NCBI RefSeq assembly: GCF_002278075.1
Contig: NZ_CP022990.1
Location: 2,790,001-2,854,000, forward strand
Source of the DNA: Paraburkholderia aromaticivorans
GTDB lineage: Bacteria; Pseudomonadota; Gammaproteobacteria; Burkholderiales; Burkholderiaceae
Direction: 5' to 3'
Length of the DNA: 64,000 nucleotides
Of the stretch, positions 6,762 through 14,843 are shown piece by piece. Below the pieces are notes generated by a model. It searched no databases, had not been told where the DNA came from, and worked only from the letters and a program-made list of their open reading frames with translations. Position 1 is the stretch's first letter, and every line of letters begins with the position of its first letter. The position numbers and the translations under genes are program-made.

Positions 6762-9359
6762 ATGAATACCGCAAACCGCAAACGCCTTCCCGGCACCCAG
6801 CTCGATTTCTTCGACACCCGTGCCGCCATCGACGCCATCCAGCCCGGCGCGTACGACAAGCTGCCGTACACGTCGCGCGTGCTGGCAGAGAACCTCGTGC
6901 GCCGCTGCGACCCCGTCACGCTCGTCGCGTCGCTCAAGCAGATCATCGAGCGCAAGCGCGACCTGGATTTCCCGTGGTTCCCGGCGCGCGTGGTCTGTCA
7001 TGACATTCTCGGCCAGACCGCGCTGGTCGATCTCGCCGGTCTGCGCGACGCGATCGCCGCGCAAGGCGGCGACCCGGCCATGGTCAATCCGGTGGTGCCG
7101 ACCCAACTCGTGGTGGATCATTCGCTCGCCGTCGAATGCGGCGGTTTCGATCCCGATGCGTTCGCGAAGAACCGCGCGATCGAGGATCGCCGTAATGAAG
7201 ACCGCTTCGACTTCATCAACTGGACCAAGCGCGCGTTCAAGAACGTCGACGTGATTCCGCCGGGCAACGGCATCCTGCATCAGATCAACCTCGAGCGCAT
7301 GAGCCCGGTGGTGCAGGTGAAAGACGGCGTGGCTTTCCCGGATACGCTGGTCGGCACCGACTCCCATACGCCGATGGTGGACGCGCTCGGCGTGATCGCC
7401 GTCGGCGTGGGCGGGCTCGAAGCGGAAAGCGTGATGCTGGGCCGCGCGTCGTACATGCGCCTGCCGGATATCGTCGGCGTGGAACTGACGGGCAAGCCGG
7501 CTGAAGGCATTACCGCGACCGACGTCGTGCTCTCGTTGACCGAATTCCTGCGCAAGGAAAAAGTGGTCGGCGCGTACCTCGAGTTTTACGGTCCCGGCAC
7601 GGCCAGCCTCACGCTCGGCGACCGCGCGACCATCGCCAACATGGCGCCCGAGTTCGGCGCCACGGCCGCGATGTTCTATATCGACGAACAGACCATCAAG
7701 TATCTCAAGCTCACCGGCCGCGACGACGAGCTCGTCAAGCTGGTGGAAACCTACGCGAAGCAAACCGGCCTGTGGGCGGACAGCCTCGAACATGCCGAGT
7801 ACGAACGCGTGCTGAAGTTCGATCTGTCCACCGTGGTGCGCACGCTGGCTGGCCCGTCCAATCCGCATCGCCGGTTGCCGGTGTCGGAACTGGCGGCGCG
7901 CGGCATCAGCGGCAAGGTGGAGAACGAGCCAGGCCTGATGCCGGACGGCGCGGTGATCATCGCCGCGATCACGAGCTGCACGAACACCAACAATCCGCGC
8001 AACATGATCGCGGCCGGCCTGCTGGCGCGTAACGCGAACCGGCGTGGACTGACGCGCAAGCCGTGGGCGAAGACCTCGCTCGCGCCGGGCTCGAAGGCGG
8101 TCACGCTGTATCTGGAAGAAGCCGGGCTGTTGCACGATCTGGAGCAACTGGGCTTCGGCGTGGTCGCGTATGCGTGCACGTCGTGCAACGGCATGTCCGG
8201 CGCGTTGGATCCGGCGATCCAGAAGGAGATCGTCGAGCGCGATCTGTATGCGACCGCCGTGCTGTCGGGCAACCGCAACTTCGACGGCCGCATTCATCCG
8301 TACGCGAAGCAGGCGTTCCTCGCGTCGCCCCCGCTGGTGGTGGCTTATGCGATTGCCGGCACGATCCGCTTCGACATCGAGAAAGACGTGCTCGGTATCG
8401 ACGCCGACGGTCACCCCGTCACGTTGAAGGACATCTGGCCGTCGGACGCGGAGATCGATGCGATCGTGGCCTCGAGCGTGAAGCCGGAGCAATTCCGCAA
8501 GGTGTACGAGCCGATGTTCGCGGTCACGGTCGACACGGGCGAGAAGGCCAGCCCGCTCTACGACTGGCGCCCCATGAGCACGTACATTCGCCGTCCGCCG
8601 TATTGGGAAGGCGCGCTCGCCGGTGAGCGCACGCTCAAGGGCATGCGCCCGCTGGCCGTGCTCGGCGACAACATCACGACCGATCACCTGTCGCCGTCCA
8701 ACGCGATTCTGCCGGACAGCGCCTCGGGCGAGTATCTGGCGAAGATGGGCCTGCCGGAAGAAGACTTCAATTCCTACGCGACTCACCGCGGCGACCATCT
8801 GACGGCACAGCGCGCCACCTTCGCGAACCCCACGCTGAAGAACGAGATGGTGCTCGAAGACGGCAAGGTGAAGGCGGGTTCGCTGGCGCGCATCGAGCCC
8901 GAGGGCAAGGTCACGCGCATGTGGGAAGCGATCGAAACCTACATGGAGCGCAAGCAGCCGCTGATCGTGATTGCCGGGGCCGACTACGGCCAGGGTTCGT
9001 CGCGTGACTGGGCGGCCAAGGGCGTGCGGCTTGCCGGCACGGAAGCGATCGTCGCCGAAGGGTTCGAGCGCATTCACCGCACCAATCTGGTGGGCATGGG
9101 CGTGTTGCCGCTGGAATTCAAGCCTGGGGTGAACCGGCTCACGCTCGGTATCGACGGCACGGAAACCTTCGATGTGATCGGCGAGCGCAAGCCGCGTGCG
9201 GATCTGACGCTGGTGATTCATCGCAGGAACGGCGAGCGCGTGGACGTGCCGGTGACATGCCGGCTCGATACCGCCGAAGAGGTCTCCATCTATGAGGCGG
9301 GCGGTGTGCTCCAGCGCTTTGCGCAGGACTTTCTCGAATCGACCAAAGCGGCGGCTTGA
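6762..9359 (+). CDS. acnD: Fe/S-dependent 2-methylisocitrate dehydratase AcnD
   Basis: 865 residues, aconitase A type. The 4Fe-4S ligand regions are visible as SCTNTNNPRN and ACTSCNGMSG, and the swivel domain carries YGQGSSRDWAAKG. AcnD dehydrates 2-methylcitrate to 2-methyl-trans-aconitate, which PrpF isomerises; the pair replaces PrpD in many proteobacteria. The neighbouring prpC and prpF separate it from housekeeping aconitase. Length and motifs are complete. Confidence 0.95.
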   Translation: MNTANRKRLPGTQLDFFDTRAAIDAIQPGAYDKLPYTSRVLAENLVRRCDPVTLVASLKQIIERKRDLDFPWFPARVVCHDILGQTALVDLAGLRDAIAAQGGDPAMVNPVVPTQLVVDHSLAVECGGFDPDAFAKNRAIEDRRNEDRFDFINWTKRAFKNVDVIPPGNGILHQINLERMSPVVQVKDGVAFPDTLVGTDSHTPMVDALGVIAVGVGGLEAESVMLGRASYMRLPDIVGVELTGKPAEGITATDVVLSLTEFLRKEKVVGAYLEFYGPGTASLTLGDRATIANMAPEFGATAAMFYIDEQTIKYLKLTGRDDELVKLVETYAKQTGLWADSLEHAEYERVLKFDLSTVVRTLAGPSNPHRRLPVSELAARGISGKVENEPGLMPDGAVIIAAITSCTNTNNPRNMIAAGLLARNANRRGLTRKPWAKTSLAPGSKAVTLYLEEAGLLHDLEQLGFGVVAYACTSCNGMSGALDPAIQKEIVERDLYATAVLSGNRNFDGRIHPYAKQAFLASPPLVVAYAIAGTIRFDIEKDVLGIDADGHPVTLKDIWPSDAEIDAIVASSVKPEQFRKVYEPMFAVTVDTGEKASPLYDWRPMSTYIRRPPYWEGALAGERTLKGMRPLAVLGDNITTDHLSPSNAILPDSASGEYLAKMGLPEEDFNSYATHRGDHLTAQRATFANPTLKNEMVLEDGKVKAGSLARIEPEGKVTRMWEAIETYMERKQPLIVIAGADYGQGSSRDWAAKGVRLAGTEAIVAEGFERIHRTNLVGMGVLPLEFKPGVNRLTLGIDGTETFDVIGERKPRADLTLVIHRRNGERVDVPVTCRLDTAEEVSIYEAGGVLQRFAQDFLESTKAAA

Positions 9360-9450
9360 GGCCGCCTGGTTCGCGGATCGCTCGAACTTGAAGACTTGAA
9401 GCAGCGAACGTTTTAACGCGGGTCAGGGCGATATGGTGCGGCATGCCGTG

Positions 9451-9476
9451 CGCCCTGAGGAAGTCCCTTCGGGGAC
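9451..9476 (+). repeat. Hairpin repeat, copy A, in the prpF leader
   Basis: CGCCCTGAGGAAGTCCC followed by TTCG and GGGAC. GTCCC (9463-9467) pairs with GGGAC (9472-9476) around a TTCG tetraloop, 28 bases before the prpF ATG. Closely related sequences lie at 38961-38990 and, inverted, at 54431-54480. All three sit just upstream of a start codon. Confidence 0.6.
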
Positions 9477-9504
9477 CGTCCGCCTACATCAGGACACGAC
9501 TTTC

Positions 9505-10692
9505 ATGGCCCACCAACCTCAGATCAAGATTGCCGCCACCTATATGCGTGGCGGCACCAGCAAAGGTGTGTTCTTCCGCTTGCAGGATTTGCCCGAGGCC
9601 GCCCAGGTGCCGGGCACCGCGCGCGATGCGCTGCTGATGCGCGTGATCGGCAGCCCCGATCCGTACGGCAAGCAGATCGACGGCATGGGCGGCGCGACGT
9701 CGAGCACCAGCAAGACGGTGATCATCGCCAGAAGCAGCCGGCCCGATCACGACGTGGATTACCTGTTCGGACAGGTGTCGATCGACAAGGCCTTTGTGGA
9801 CTGGAGCGGCAATTGCGGCAATCTCTCGGCCGCCGTGGGACCGTTCGCGATCAGCGCGGGCCTCGTCGACCCGAGCCGGATTCCGCGCGACGGCGTGGCG
9901 ACCGTGCGCATCTGGCAGGCGAACATCGGCAAGACGATCATCGGGCACGTGCCGATGACCAACGGCGCCGTGCAGGAAACCGGCGACTTCGAACTCGACG
10001 GCGTCACGTTCCCGGCCGCCGAAGTGCAACTCGAATTCATGGATCCGGCCGCGGAAGAAGAGGGCGCTGGCGGCTCGATGTTCCCGACCGGCAATCTGGT
10101 GGACGACCTCGAAGTGCCGGGTGTCGGCACCTTGAAGGCGACCATGATCAACGCGGGCATTCCGACCATCTTCGTGAATGCGGAATCGATCGGCTACAAG
10201 GGCACGGAGTTGCAGGACGCCATCAATAGCGATGAAAAAGCGCTCGCGATGTTCGAGACCATTCGCGCGCACGGCGCGCTGCGCATGGGGCTGATCAAGC
10301 ATCTCGACGAGATCGCGACGCGCCAGCACACGCCGAAGGTCGCGTTCGTCGCGAAGCCGGCCGATTACGTGGCGTCGAGCGGCAAGCGCATTGGCGCGGG
10401 CGATGTCGATCTGCTGGTGCGGGCGATGTCGATGGGCAAGCTGCATCACGCGATGATGGGCACGGCCGCGGTGGCGATCGGCACGGCAGCCGCGATTTCG
10501 GGCACGCTGGTGAATCTGGCGGCGGGCGGCGGGGCGAAGGCCTCGGTGCGCTTCGGGCATCCTTCGGGGACCTTGCGGGTCGGCGCCGAGGCGAGCGAGA
10601 ACGGCGGCGAGTGGACGGTCACCAAGGCGATCATGAGCCGCAGTGCGCGCGTGTTGATGGAAGGCTGGGTGCGGGTGCCGCAGGAACGATGA
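9505..10692 (+). CDS. prpF: 2-methylaconitate cis-trans isomerase PrpF
   Basis: 395 residues from the ATG at 9505, the best start: MAHQPQIKIAATYMRGGTSK begins the conserved N-terminus and AGGACA lies upstream, while the frame above runs through the hairpin repeat. Family motifs include MGGATSSTSKTVI with the catalytic lysine region and SGNCGNLSAAVGPFA with the conserved cysteine. PrpF isomerises the AcnD product so that housekeeping aconitase can rehydrate it to 2-methylisocitrate. It is the last gene of the prp unit. Confidence 0.95.
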   Translation: MAHQPQIKIAATYMRGGTSKGVFFRLQDLPEAAQVPGTARDALLMRVIGSPDPYGKQIDGMGGATSSTSKTVIIARSSRPDHDVDYLFGQVSIDKAFVDWSGNCGNLSAAVGPFAISAGLVDPSRIPRDGVATVRIWQANIGKTIIGHVPMTNGAVQETGDFELDGVTFPAAEVQLEFMDPAAEEEGAGGSMFPTGNLVDDLEVPGVGTLKATMINAGIPTIFVNAESIGYKGTELQDAINSDEKALAMFETIRAHGALRMGLIKHLDEIATRQHTPKVAFVAKPADYVASSGKRIGAGDVDLLVRAMSMGKLHHAMMGTAAVAIGTAAAISGTLVNLAAGGGAKASVRFGHPSGTLRVGAEASENGGEWTVTKAIMSRSARVLMEGWVRVPQER

Positions 10693-10746
10693 AGCGTTCG
10701 GCGCGAGCGCGCCGATTCGCGGATTTATTTATCGAAGGCGCGAGAG

Positions 10747-10777
10747 TCCGGTTTCGTCCACAGGGAACGAAACCGGA
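10747..10777. terminator. 11-bp inverted repeat after prpF
   Basis: TCCGGTTTCGT (10747-10757) and ACGAAACCGGA (10767-10777) are perfect complements around a 9-base loop. The hairpin lies between the convergent prpF and the small minus-strand ORF. There is no T run, so it is a weak or factor-assisted terminator at best. Confidence 0.45.
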
Positions 10778-10818
10778 ATGAAACGGGCAGCAAGCCGGGT
10801 TGGATGAAACGGCGAAGC

Positions 10819-10995
10819 CTAGGACATCAGCCCGAAGCTGGCGAGAACGAACCGCAGGCCGAAAAAACAAACGGAAGAAAAAAGCGGCAAGCCGAGAGCC
10901 AGCGTGGCACAGCGCATGCCGACGACGCTGAGCGTGGGCCATCGATTCAGGAAGTAGACCGCCGCGCCGGCCAGCGCGCGGCCGATCCCGTTCAC
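10819..10995 (-). CDS. 58-residue putative membrane protein overlapping the methyltransferase stop
   Basis: A GTG start at 10995-10993 overlaps the TGA of the methyltransferase by 4 bases (GTGA), a usual coupling arrangement. The product (VNGIGRALAGAAVYFLN...) is hydrophobic, with two possible membrane stretches: GRALAGAAVYFL and the segment from about residue 31 to 55. It is too short for standard gene callers. I do not recognise it. The overlap and hydrophobicity are the only support, so it could still be a chance frame. Confidence 0.45.
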   Translation of the reverse strand: MNGIGRALAGAAVYFLNRWPTLSVVGMRCATLALGLPLFSSVCFFGLRFVLASFGLMS

Positions 10996-11828
10996 AGCCG
11001 CTCCATGACGACCTCGAGATACTCGCTGGGCAGCACGAGTGTCTCATCGCCGGAACGGTTGCCATTGGCCAGCAGCGTCATGAGGTCGAGCTGGAAGGCC
11101 GCCTGCCGGTCGCCGTCCATCGCGGCGAATGCCTTGTTGACTGGACCGTAGTAAGTCCTGAATACCTCGATCCAATGTGCCGGTGAGCGGTAACGGAACG
11201 TGAACTCACGGCGCTTTGCCGCGACATGCTTCACGCTTCCCTGAAAGAGTTCGTAAAGCCGCGCCTGCGTGCCCCACAACGCCGGCGATTTGAGGCCTGG
11301 CGGCGGAGGCAGATACTTGCCGATGGTTTTGAACACCTGCCCGATGAAGCTATCGGGTGTCCAGTTCGCGAGACCGATTTTGCCGCCCGGCTTGCACACG
11401 CGCATCAACTCGCTTGCCGCCTGTTCCTGATTCGGCGTAAACATGACGCCGAAGGTCGAGATCACGGCATCGAATGAAGCGTCCGCGTAGGGCAGCGCTT
11501 CGGCGTCGGCTTCACTGAACCGCACCGCTGTCAGGCCTTCCGCTCGCGCGCGAGCCGCGCCCGCTTCGAGCAGCGAGGAGACGTAGTCGGTCGACGTGAC
11601 GTCGCACCAGCGGCGCGCGGCGGCAAGCGTGGCGTTGCCGTTGCCCGCCGCCACATCGAGCACGCGGTTGCCGGCGCGCAGGTCGAGCGCCTCGCAGAGG
11701 TTTTCGCCGACGATCTGCAGCGTCGTGCCGACCACGGCGTAATCGCCCGTTTCCCAGGCGGCGTGCTGACGTGCTTTGACGTCGGCGAACGCGGAGGTGT
11801 GCGATGCAAAAGACTGGACTTGAGACAT
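10992..11828 (-). CDS. Class I SAM-dependent methyltransferase
   Basis: 278 residues with the Rossmann methyltransferase core. Motif I is RVLDVAAGNGNA, the acidic post-I loop is TSTDYV, and the motif II/III region is ALPYADASFDAVISTFGVMF. A good ribosome site (AGGAGCATTTCC) precedes the ATG. Proteins of this Methyltransf_11 type act on small molecules or quinones; the substrate is not readable here. It is divergent from an AraC regulator about 240 bases away, which probably controls it, and is followed by an overlapping small membrane ORF. Confidence 0.85.
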   Translation of the reverse strand: MSQVQSFASHTSAFADVKARQHAAWETGDYAVVGTTLQIVGENLCEALDLRAGNRVLDVAAGNGNATLAAARRWCDVTSTDYVSSLLEAGAARARAEGLTAVRFSEADAEALPYADASFDAVISTFGVMFTPNQEQAASELMRVCKPGGKIGLANWTPDSFIGQVFKTIGKYLPPPPGLKSPALWGTQARLYELFQGSVKHVAAKRREFTFRYRSPAHWIEVFRTYYGPVNKAFAAMDGDRQAAFQLDLMTLLANGNRSGDETLVLPSEYLEVVMERL

Positions 11829-12068
11829 GGAAATGCTCCTGAAAAAATTGTGCGATGCAAGCTGGTGTCGTTGCCGAGTTAGTTCGGCGCCGCTATCAAT
11901 TTATGGGTTGCCTCCTTAATTGGGTTTAAGTATTCGATACATTCAAGATTCCTTATCATCGTTGTAAGCCATTCGCATGGGTGCTAGTATCGGTGCGCGC
12001 GTTGATTCGATGAATGACCAGGCGTCCAGATATTTTGCGCAGGACGCCGAAGTTCATGGGCGTACTCC

Positions 12069-13091
12069 ATGGATGCTCTCTCCAACGTCCTTCGCCTGGT
12101 TCGCCTGGCTGGCGCGGTGTATCTAAATGGCGAATTCACTGCGCCATGGTGTTTGTTCGGTCAGGCGGACGCGGCATTGTGCGGCAGTTTCCTTCCGCCA
12201 GCCGAACGCGTCGTCTCCTACCATCTGATCACTGAGGGAAGCTGCTGGGCGGCACTCGCGGACGATCCGGCGTCCGCCATTCACGTCGATGCCGGCGAGC
12301 TGCTCGTCGTTCCGCAAGGCGAATCGCACCTGCTGGGCAGCTCGCTCGACATCACGCCCGGACCCACTGCGCAACTGCTCGAAAGTCAACTGCGGAGCGC
12401 GCCGGGCCAGTTGATGGCGCTCAGCTATGGCGGCGGTGGCGACAGCACGCGTCTGGTGTGCGGCTTTCTCGCCTGCGACGACACGTTGAACAACCCGGTA
12501 CTGTCCGCATTGCCGCGCATCTTCAAGGTTGACATGCGCAACGATCCGCAATCCGCGTGGCTGGAATCGTCGTTGCGGTTCGCCACGGCCGAGGCCGCGG
12601 AGTGGCGCGTTGGCAGTGCGCTCGTGCTCGCGCGGCTATCGGAACTGCTCTTTGTGGAGGCGGTGCGGCGCTGCATCGACGCGCTGCCGCCCGATCGAAA
12701 GGGCTGGCTGGCGGGCGTGGGGGACCGGTTTGTCGGTCGAGCGCTGGCGTTGATGCATGCGCAGCCGGCGTATGCGTGGACCGTGGATGAGCTTGCCCGC
12801 ACGGCGGGCCTGTCGCGCTCCGCGCTGGCGCAGCGGTTTACGCAGTTGCTCGGTCAGCCGCCCATGCAGTACCTCGCGCACTGGCGCCTGCAGATCGCCG
12901 CGCAGGAGTTGCGCGGCGGGACCAGGTCGGTAGCGGAGGTGGCGGATCAGGTGGGGTATGAGTCGGAGGCGGCCTTCAATCGCGCTTTCAAGCGCGAATT
13001 CGGGATGCCGCCGGCGGGGTGGAGACGGAGCCGGGGCGGGATGGCGGGTGCCGCCGTGGATTCTCCCGCCGCGAGCGCTGCGGATTGCTAG
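12069..13091 (+). CDS. AraC-family regulator with N-terminal cupin domain
   Basis: 340 residues. The first 180 or so form a cupin-type sensor (HVDAGELLVVPQGESHLLG), as in the Cupin_6 AraC group. The C-terminal 100 hold the two helix-turn-helix units (VDELARTAGLSRSALAQRF and VADQVGYESEAAFNRAFKRE). It is divergent from the methyltransferase, its most likely target. The last 25 residues are Ala/Gly-rich and not part of the fold. Confidence 0.85.
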   Translation: MDALSNVLRLVRLAGAVYLNGEFTAPWCLFGQADAALCGSFLPPAERVVSYHLITEGSCWAALADDPASAIHVDAGELLVVPQGESHLLGSSLDITPGPTAQLLESQLRSAPGQLMALSYGGGGDSTRLVCGFLACDDTLNNPVLSALPRIFKVDMRNDPQSAWLESSLRFATAEAAEWRVGSALVLARLSELLFVEAVRRCIDALPPDRKGWLAGVGDRFVGRALALMHAQPAYAWTVDELARTAGLSRSALAQRFTQLLGQPPMQYLAHWRLQIAAQELRGGTRSVAEVADQVGYESEAAFNRAFKREFGMPPAGWRRSRGGMAGAAVDSPAASAADC

Positions 13092-13142
13092 AGCGAACGC
13101 TGTAGCGTTAACCAGACCTTAAGGCTCCAATGCCTCGTACCG

Positions 13143-13538
13143 TTACTTCACGCCATGCCCGGCCTGCCATTTTTTCATAAACGCGATCTCGTCGTGCTGC
13201 GCCTTGATGATGTTCTTTGCCAGCCGCTTCAGCTCCGGATCCTTGCCGTACTTCAACTCGACCTGCGCCATTTCAATCGCGCCCTGATGATGGGGGATCA
13301 TGTGCGCGACGAAGTCCTTATCGGCGTCGCCGGTGTAGTCGGCGCTCATGTCCTGCATCATTTTGTCGTCGGCGGCCTTGAAGGCTCGCGTCGATTCGCC
13401 GGGGTCCGCGCCCGCCGAACCGGACATATCCATGCCGGGCATGGCGGCCGGTTGCTGGGCATGAACGGGCGCGGCCGCGACAGCGAACGCAAAGCCGCCG
13501 AGCAGGCAAAGAGCACGAAAGGCGCGAAGTTTTTTCAT
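13143..13538 (-). CDS. DUF305 family secreted metal-associated protein
   Basis: 131 residues with a Sec signal peptide ending at VHAQ, then a Met-rich stretch (MPGMDMSGS) and a DUF305 ferritin-like helical domain with HMIPHHQGAIEMAQ. DUF305 proteins such as CopM bind copper in the periplasm. It lies in the copper island, in the same direction as the HMA protein upstream. The metal is inferred from context and the His/Met residues. Confidence 0.8.
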   Translation of the reverse strand: MKKLRAFRALCLLGGFAFAVAAAPVHAQQPAAMPGMDMSGSAGADPGESTRAFKAADDKMMQDMSADYTGDADKDFVAHMIPHHQGAIEMAQVELKYGKDPELKRLAKNIIKAQHDEIAFMKKWQAGHGVK

Positions 13539-13660
13539 CGTGAATGTCCATTGGAAGAAAGTTGTCTCGAACGACGCCGATGCCGGGAAGCGGAAGTGGA
13601 GCGACAGCGCCCACCGCCCTCCCGACGGCGCTCCGGCATGGTGATCGGCCGGTCAGCCTA

Positions 13661-13858
13661 TCAGGCTCTCAAGGACGGGTGAAAGCCCGCTGCCTCGATG
13701 ACCTCGATCAATTGGTCGGGCGCCAACGTCGACGTGACCTTGACGATTTTAACGGGGACATCGACTTCGAGCTTCGCAGCCGGGTCGAGACTCGTGACCG
13801 CACGCGTGATGGCGTTGGCGCACCCGCCGCACGACATGTCCGGGATGTTGAATTCCAT
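13661..13858 (-). CDS. Heavy-metal-associated (HMA) copper chaperone, CopZ-like
   Basis: 65 residues forming a complete HMA domain with the metal site MSCGGCAN (GMxCxxC type) and the usual beta-alpha-beta length. CopZ-like proteins carry Cu(I) in the cytoplasm to exporters or regulators. The ribosome site GGAGGTAGGAA is strong. A CueR/MerR-type operator lies about 37 bases upstream. No P-type ATPase is encoded in the window. Confidence 0.85.
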   Translation of the reverse strand: MEFNIPDMSCGGCANAITRAVTSLDPAAKLEVDVPVKIVKVTSTLAPDQLIEVIEAAGFHPSLRA

Positions 13859-13894
13859 TTCCTACCTCCGATGAGAAGTCATGACTGAAGCGTG

Positions 13895-13917
13895 GACCTT
13901 CCCACGGCGGTAAGGTC
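13895..13917 (-). promoter_or_regulatory. CueR/MerR-type operator, GACCTT-N11-AAGGTC
   Basis: GACCTT (13895-13900) and AAGGTC (13912-13917) form the dyad seen in copper-responsive MerR-family promoters; on the minus strand it reads TTGACCTTACC...GGAAGGTC. It lies between the HMA gene (minus) and the CopL-like gene (plus), so it probably makes both copper-inducible. The regulator gene is not in the window, and the -10 hexamer is unclear. Confidence 0.65.
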
Positions 13918-14027
13918 AAGCGTCTTTTTTGCGGCTGGCCGAAACCGTATCGCGCACTAAAAGCGGGCAGACGCTGCGTCGCGTCTGCCTTACGATTTTC
14001 CAAAACCGCATGCTAGACTCCGTTCCC

Positions 14028-14450
14028 ATGTCTTGCTGGCGCAAATTCTTCATCGTCTTGCTGCTTGTACTGAGCCTTCCGGTTCAGTCGTTCGCGGCCG
14101 TCTCCATGAAATGCGAGTCTTCGCATTCCGTGGACGATGGGGCGTCTGCGGGCCATGAGCATGCCGGGCCCATGGCCCGGCGGCACGACCACGCCGCGAT
14201 GGTGGCCGATCAGGCCGGCACCCTCGCCGGTGCTCACCTCCAGCATCACGGTCCCGCTGGCGGCGAGCCTCACGCGCATGCGTGCTCTACCTGCGCATCC
14301 TGTTGTTTCGGCGGCGCGTTGCCCGTCACGCCGGTAGCGTCGGTGTCCGCCAACGCGCTTCATTTTGCCGTGCCTCCGCCTCCCGCTGTGCGAGCCGCGT
14401 CGTTTCTGACGGACGGCGTCGAACGGCCTCCCCGAATCTCTCTCGTCTAG
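14028..14450 (+). CDS. His/Cys-rich secreted protein, CopL-like
   Basis: 140 residues from ATG 14028, chosen because MSCWRKFFIVLLLVLSLPVQSF gives a complete signal peptide; ATG 14010 is also possible and neither has a clear ribosome site. The mature part is rich in histidine (HEHAGPMARRHDHAA) and ends with a Cys cluster, ACSTCASCC. This pattern recalls CopL and related small copper-resistance proteins that begin cop operons. It is first in the plus-strand copper run and lies opposite the CueR-type operator. Confidence 0.65.
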   Translation: MSCWRKFFIVLLLVLSLPVQSFAAVSMKCESSHSVDDGASAGHEHAGPMARRHDHAAMVADQAGTLAGAHLQHHGPAGGEPHAHACSTCASCCFGGALPVTPVASVSANALHFAVPPPPAVRAASFLTDGVERPPRISLV

Positions 14451-14525
14451 TTCTGTCGCAGCCCCGCGCTGCGGTGTTCCATTTCGTCTCGATGGCGGCC
14501 GTGTTGCCGCGCGTCGGGGCGGCCT

Positions 14526-14843
14526 ATGACGAGACTATTCATGCGAATGTTCATTGCGGCGCTGCTCGGCGCGGCGGCATCTTTGCCGGCGCTCGCGTGC
14601 GCCACGCCCCTATTTCCCGATCCGGCGGAGGCGGGCGCAGCCGTGCCGGCGGTCGAGGCGCCGTCCGCTCTGGCCGGCTATCGGCCGCACCGCGAGCAGC
14701 AGGCACCGAGTTGGCAGGCGCTCAATCGCGAGGTGGCCGAGCCATCTGGCGGCACTGCAAAGAGCCGCGGCCCGGCGCATTCCGGCGTAGCTGACGCCAA
14801 AGCCGACGGCCACGGCTCTCACCACGGCGAGGCGGCAAAATGA
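14526..14843 (+). CDS. Small secreted protein of the copper operon, unknown function
   Basis: 105 residues with a signal peptide (MFIAALLGAAASLPALACA) and a hydrophilic mature part ending in a His-containing tail, GHGSHHGEAAK. It overlaps the TolC-type gene by 4 bases (ATGA). The ATG at 14541 is an alternative start with a shorter n-region. Family not recognised; the His tail and operon position suggest periplasmic metal binding. Confidence 0.65.
   Translation: MTRLFMRMFIAALLGAAASLPALACATPLFPDPAEAGAAVPAVEAPSALAGYRPHREQQAPSWQALNREVAEPSGGTAKSRGPAHSGVADAKADGHGSHHGEAAK

Noticed and set aside
6448..6765. 105-codon frame between prpC and acnD
   Set aside because: Overlaps both genes' ends, lacks a ribosome site, and contains a terminator-like hairpin.
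6381..9221. 946-codon minus-strand frame opposite acnD
   Set aside because: High-GC shadow of acnD: arginine/histidine-rich product, no motif, no ribosome site.
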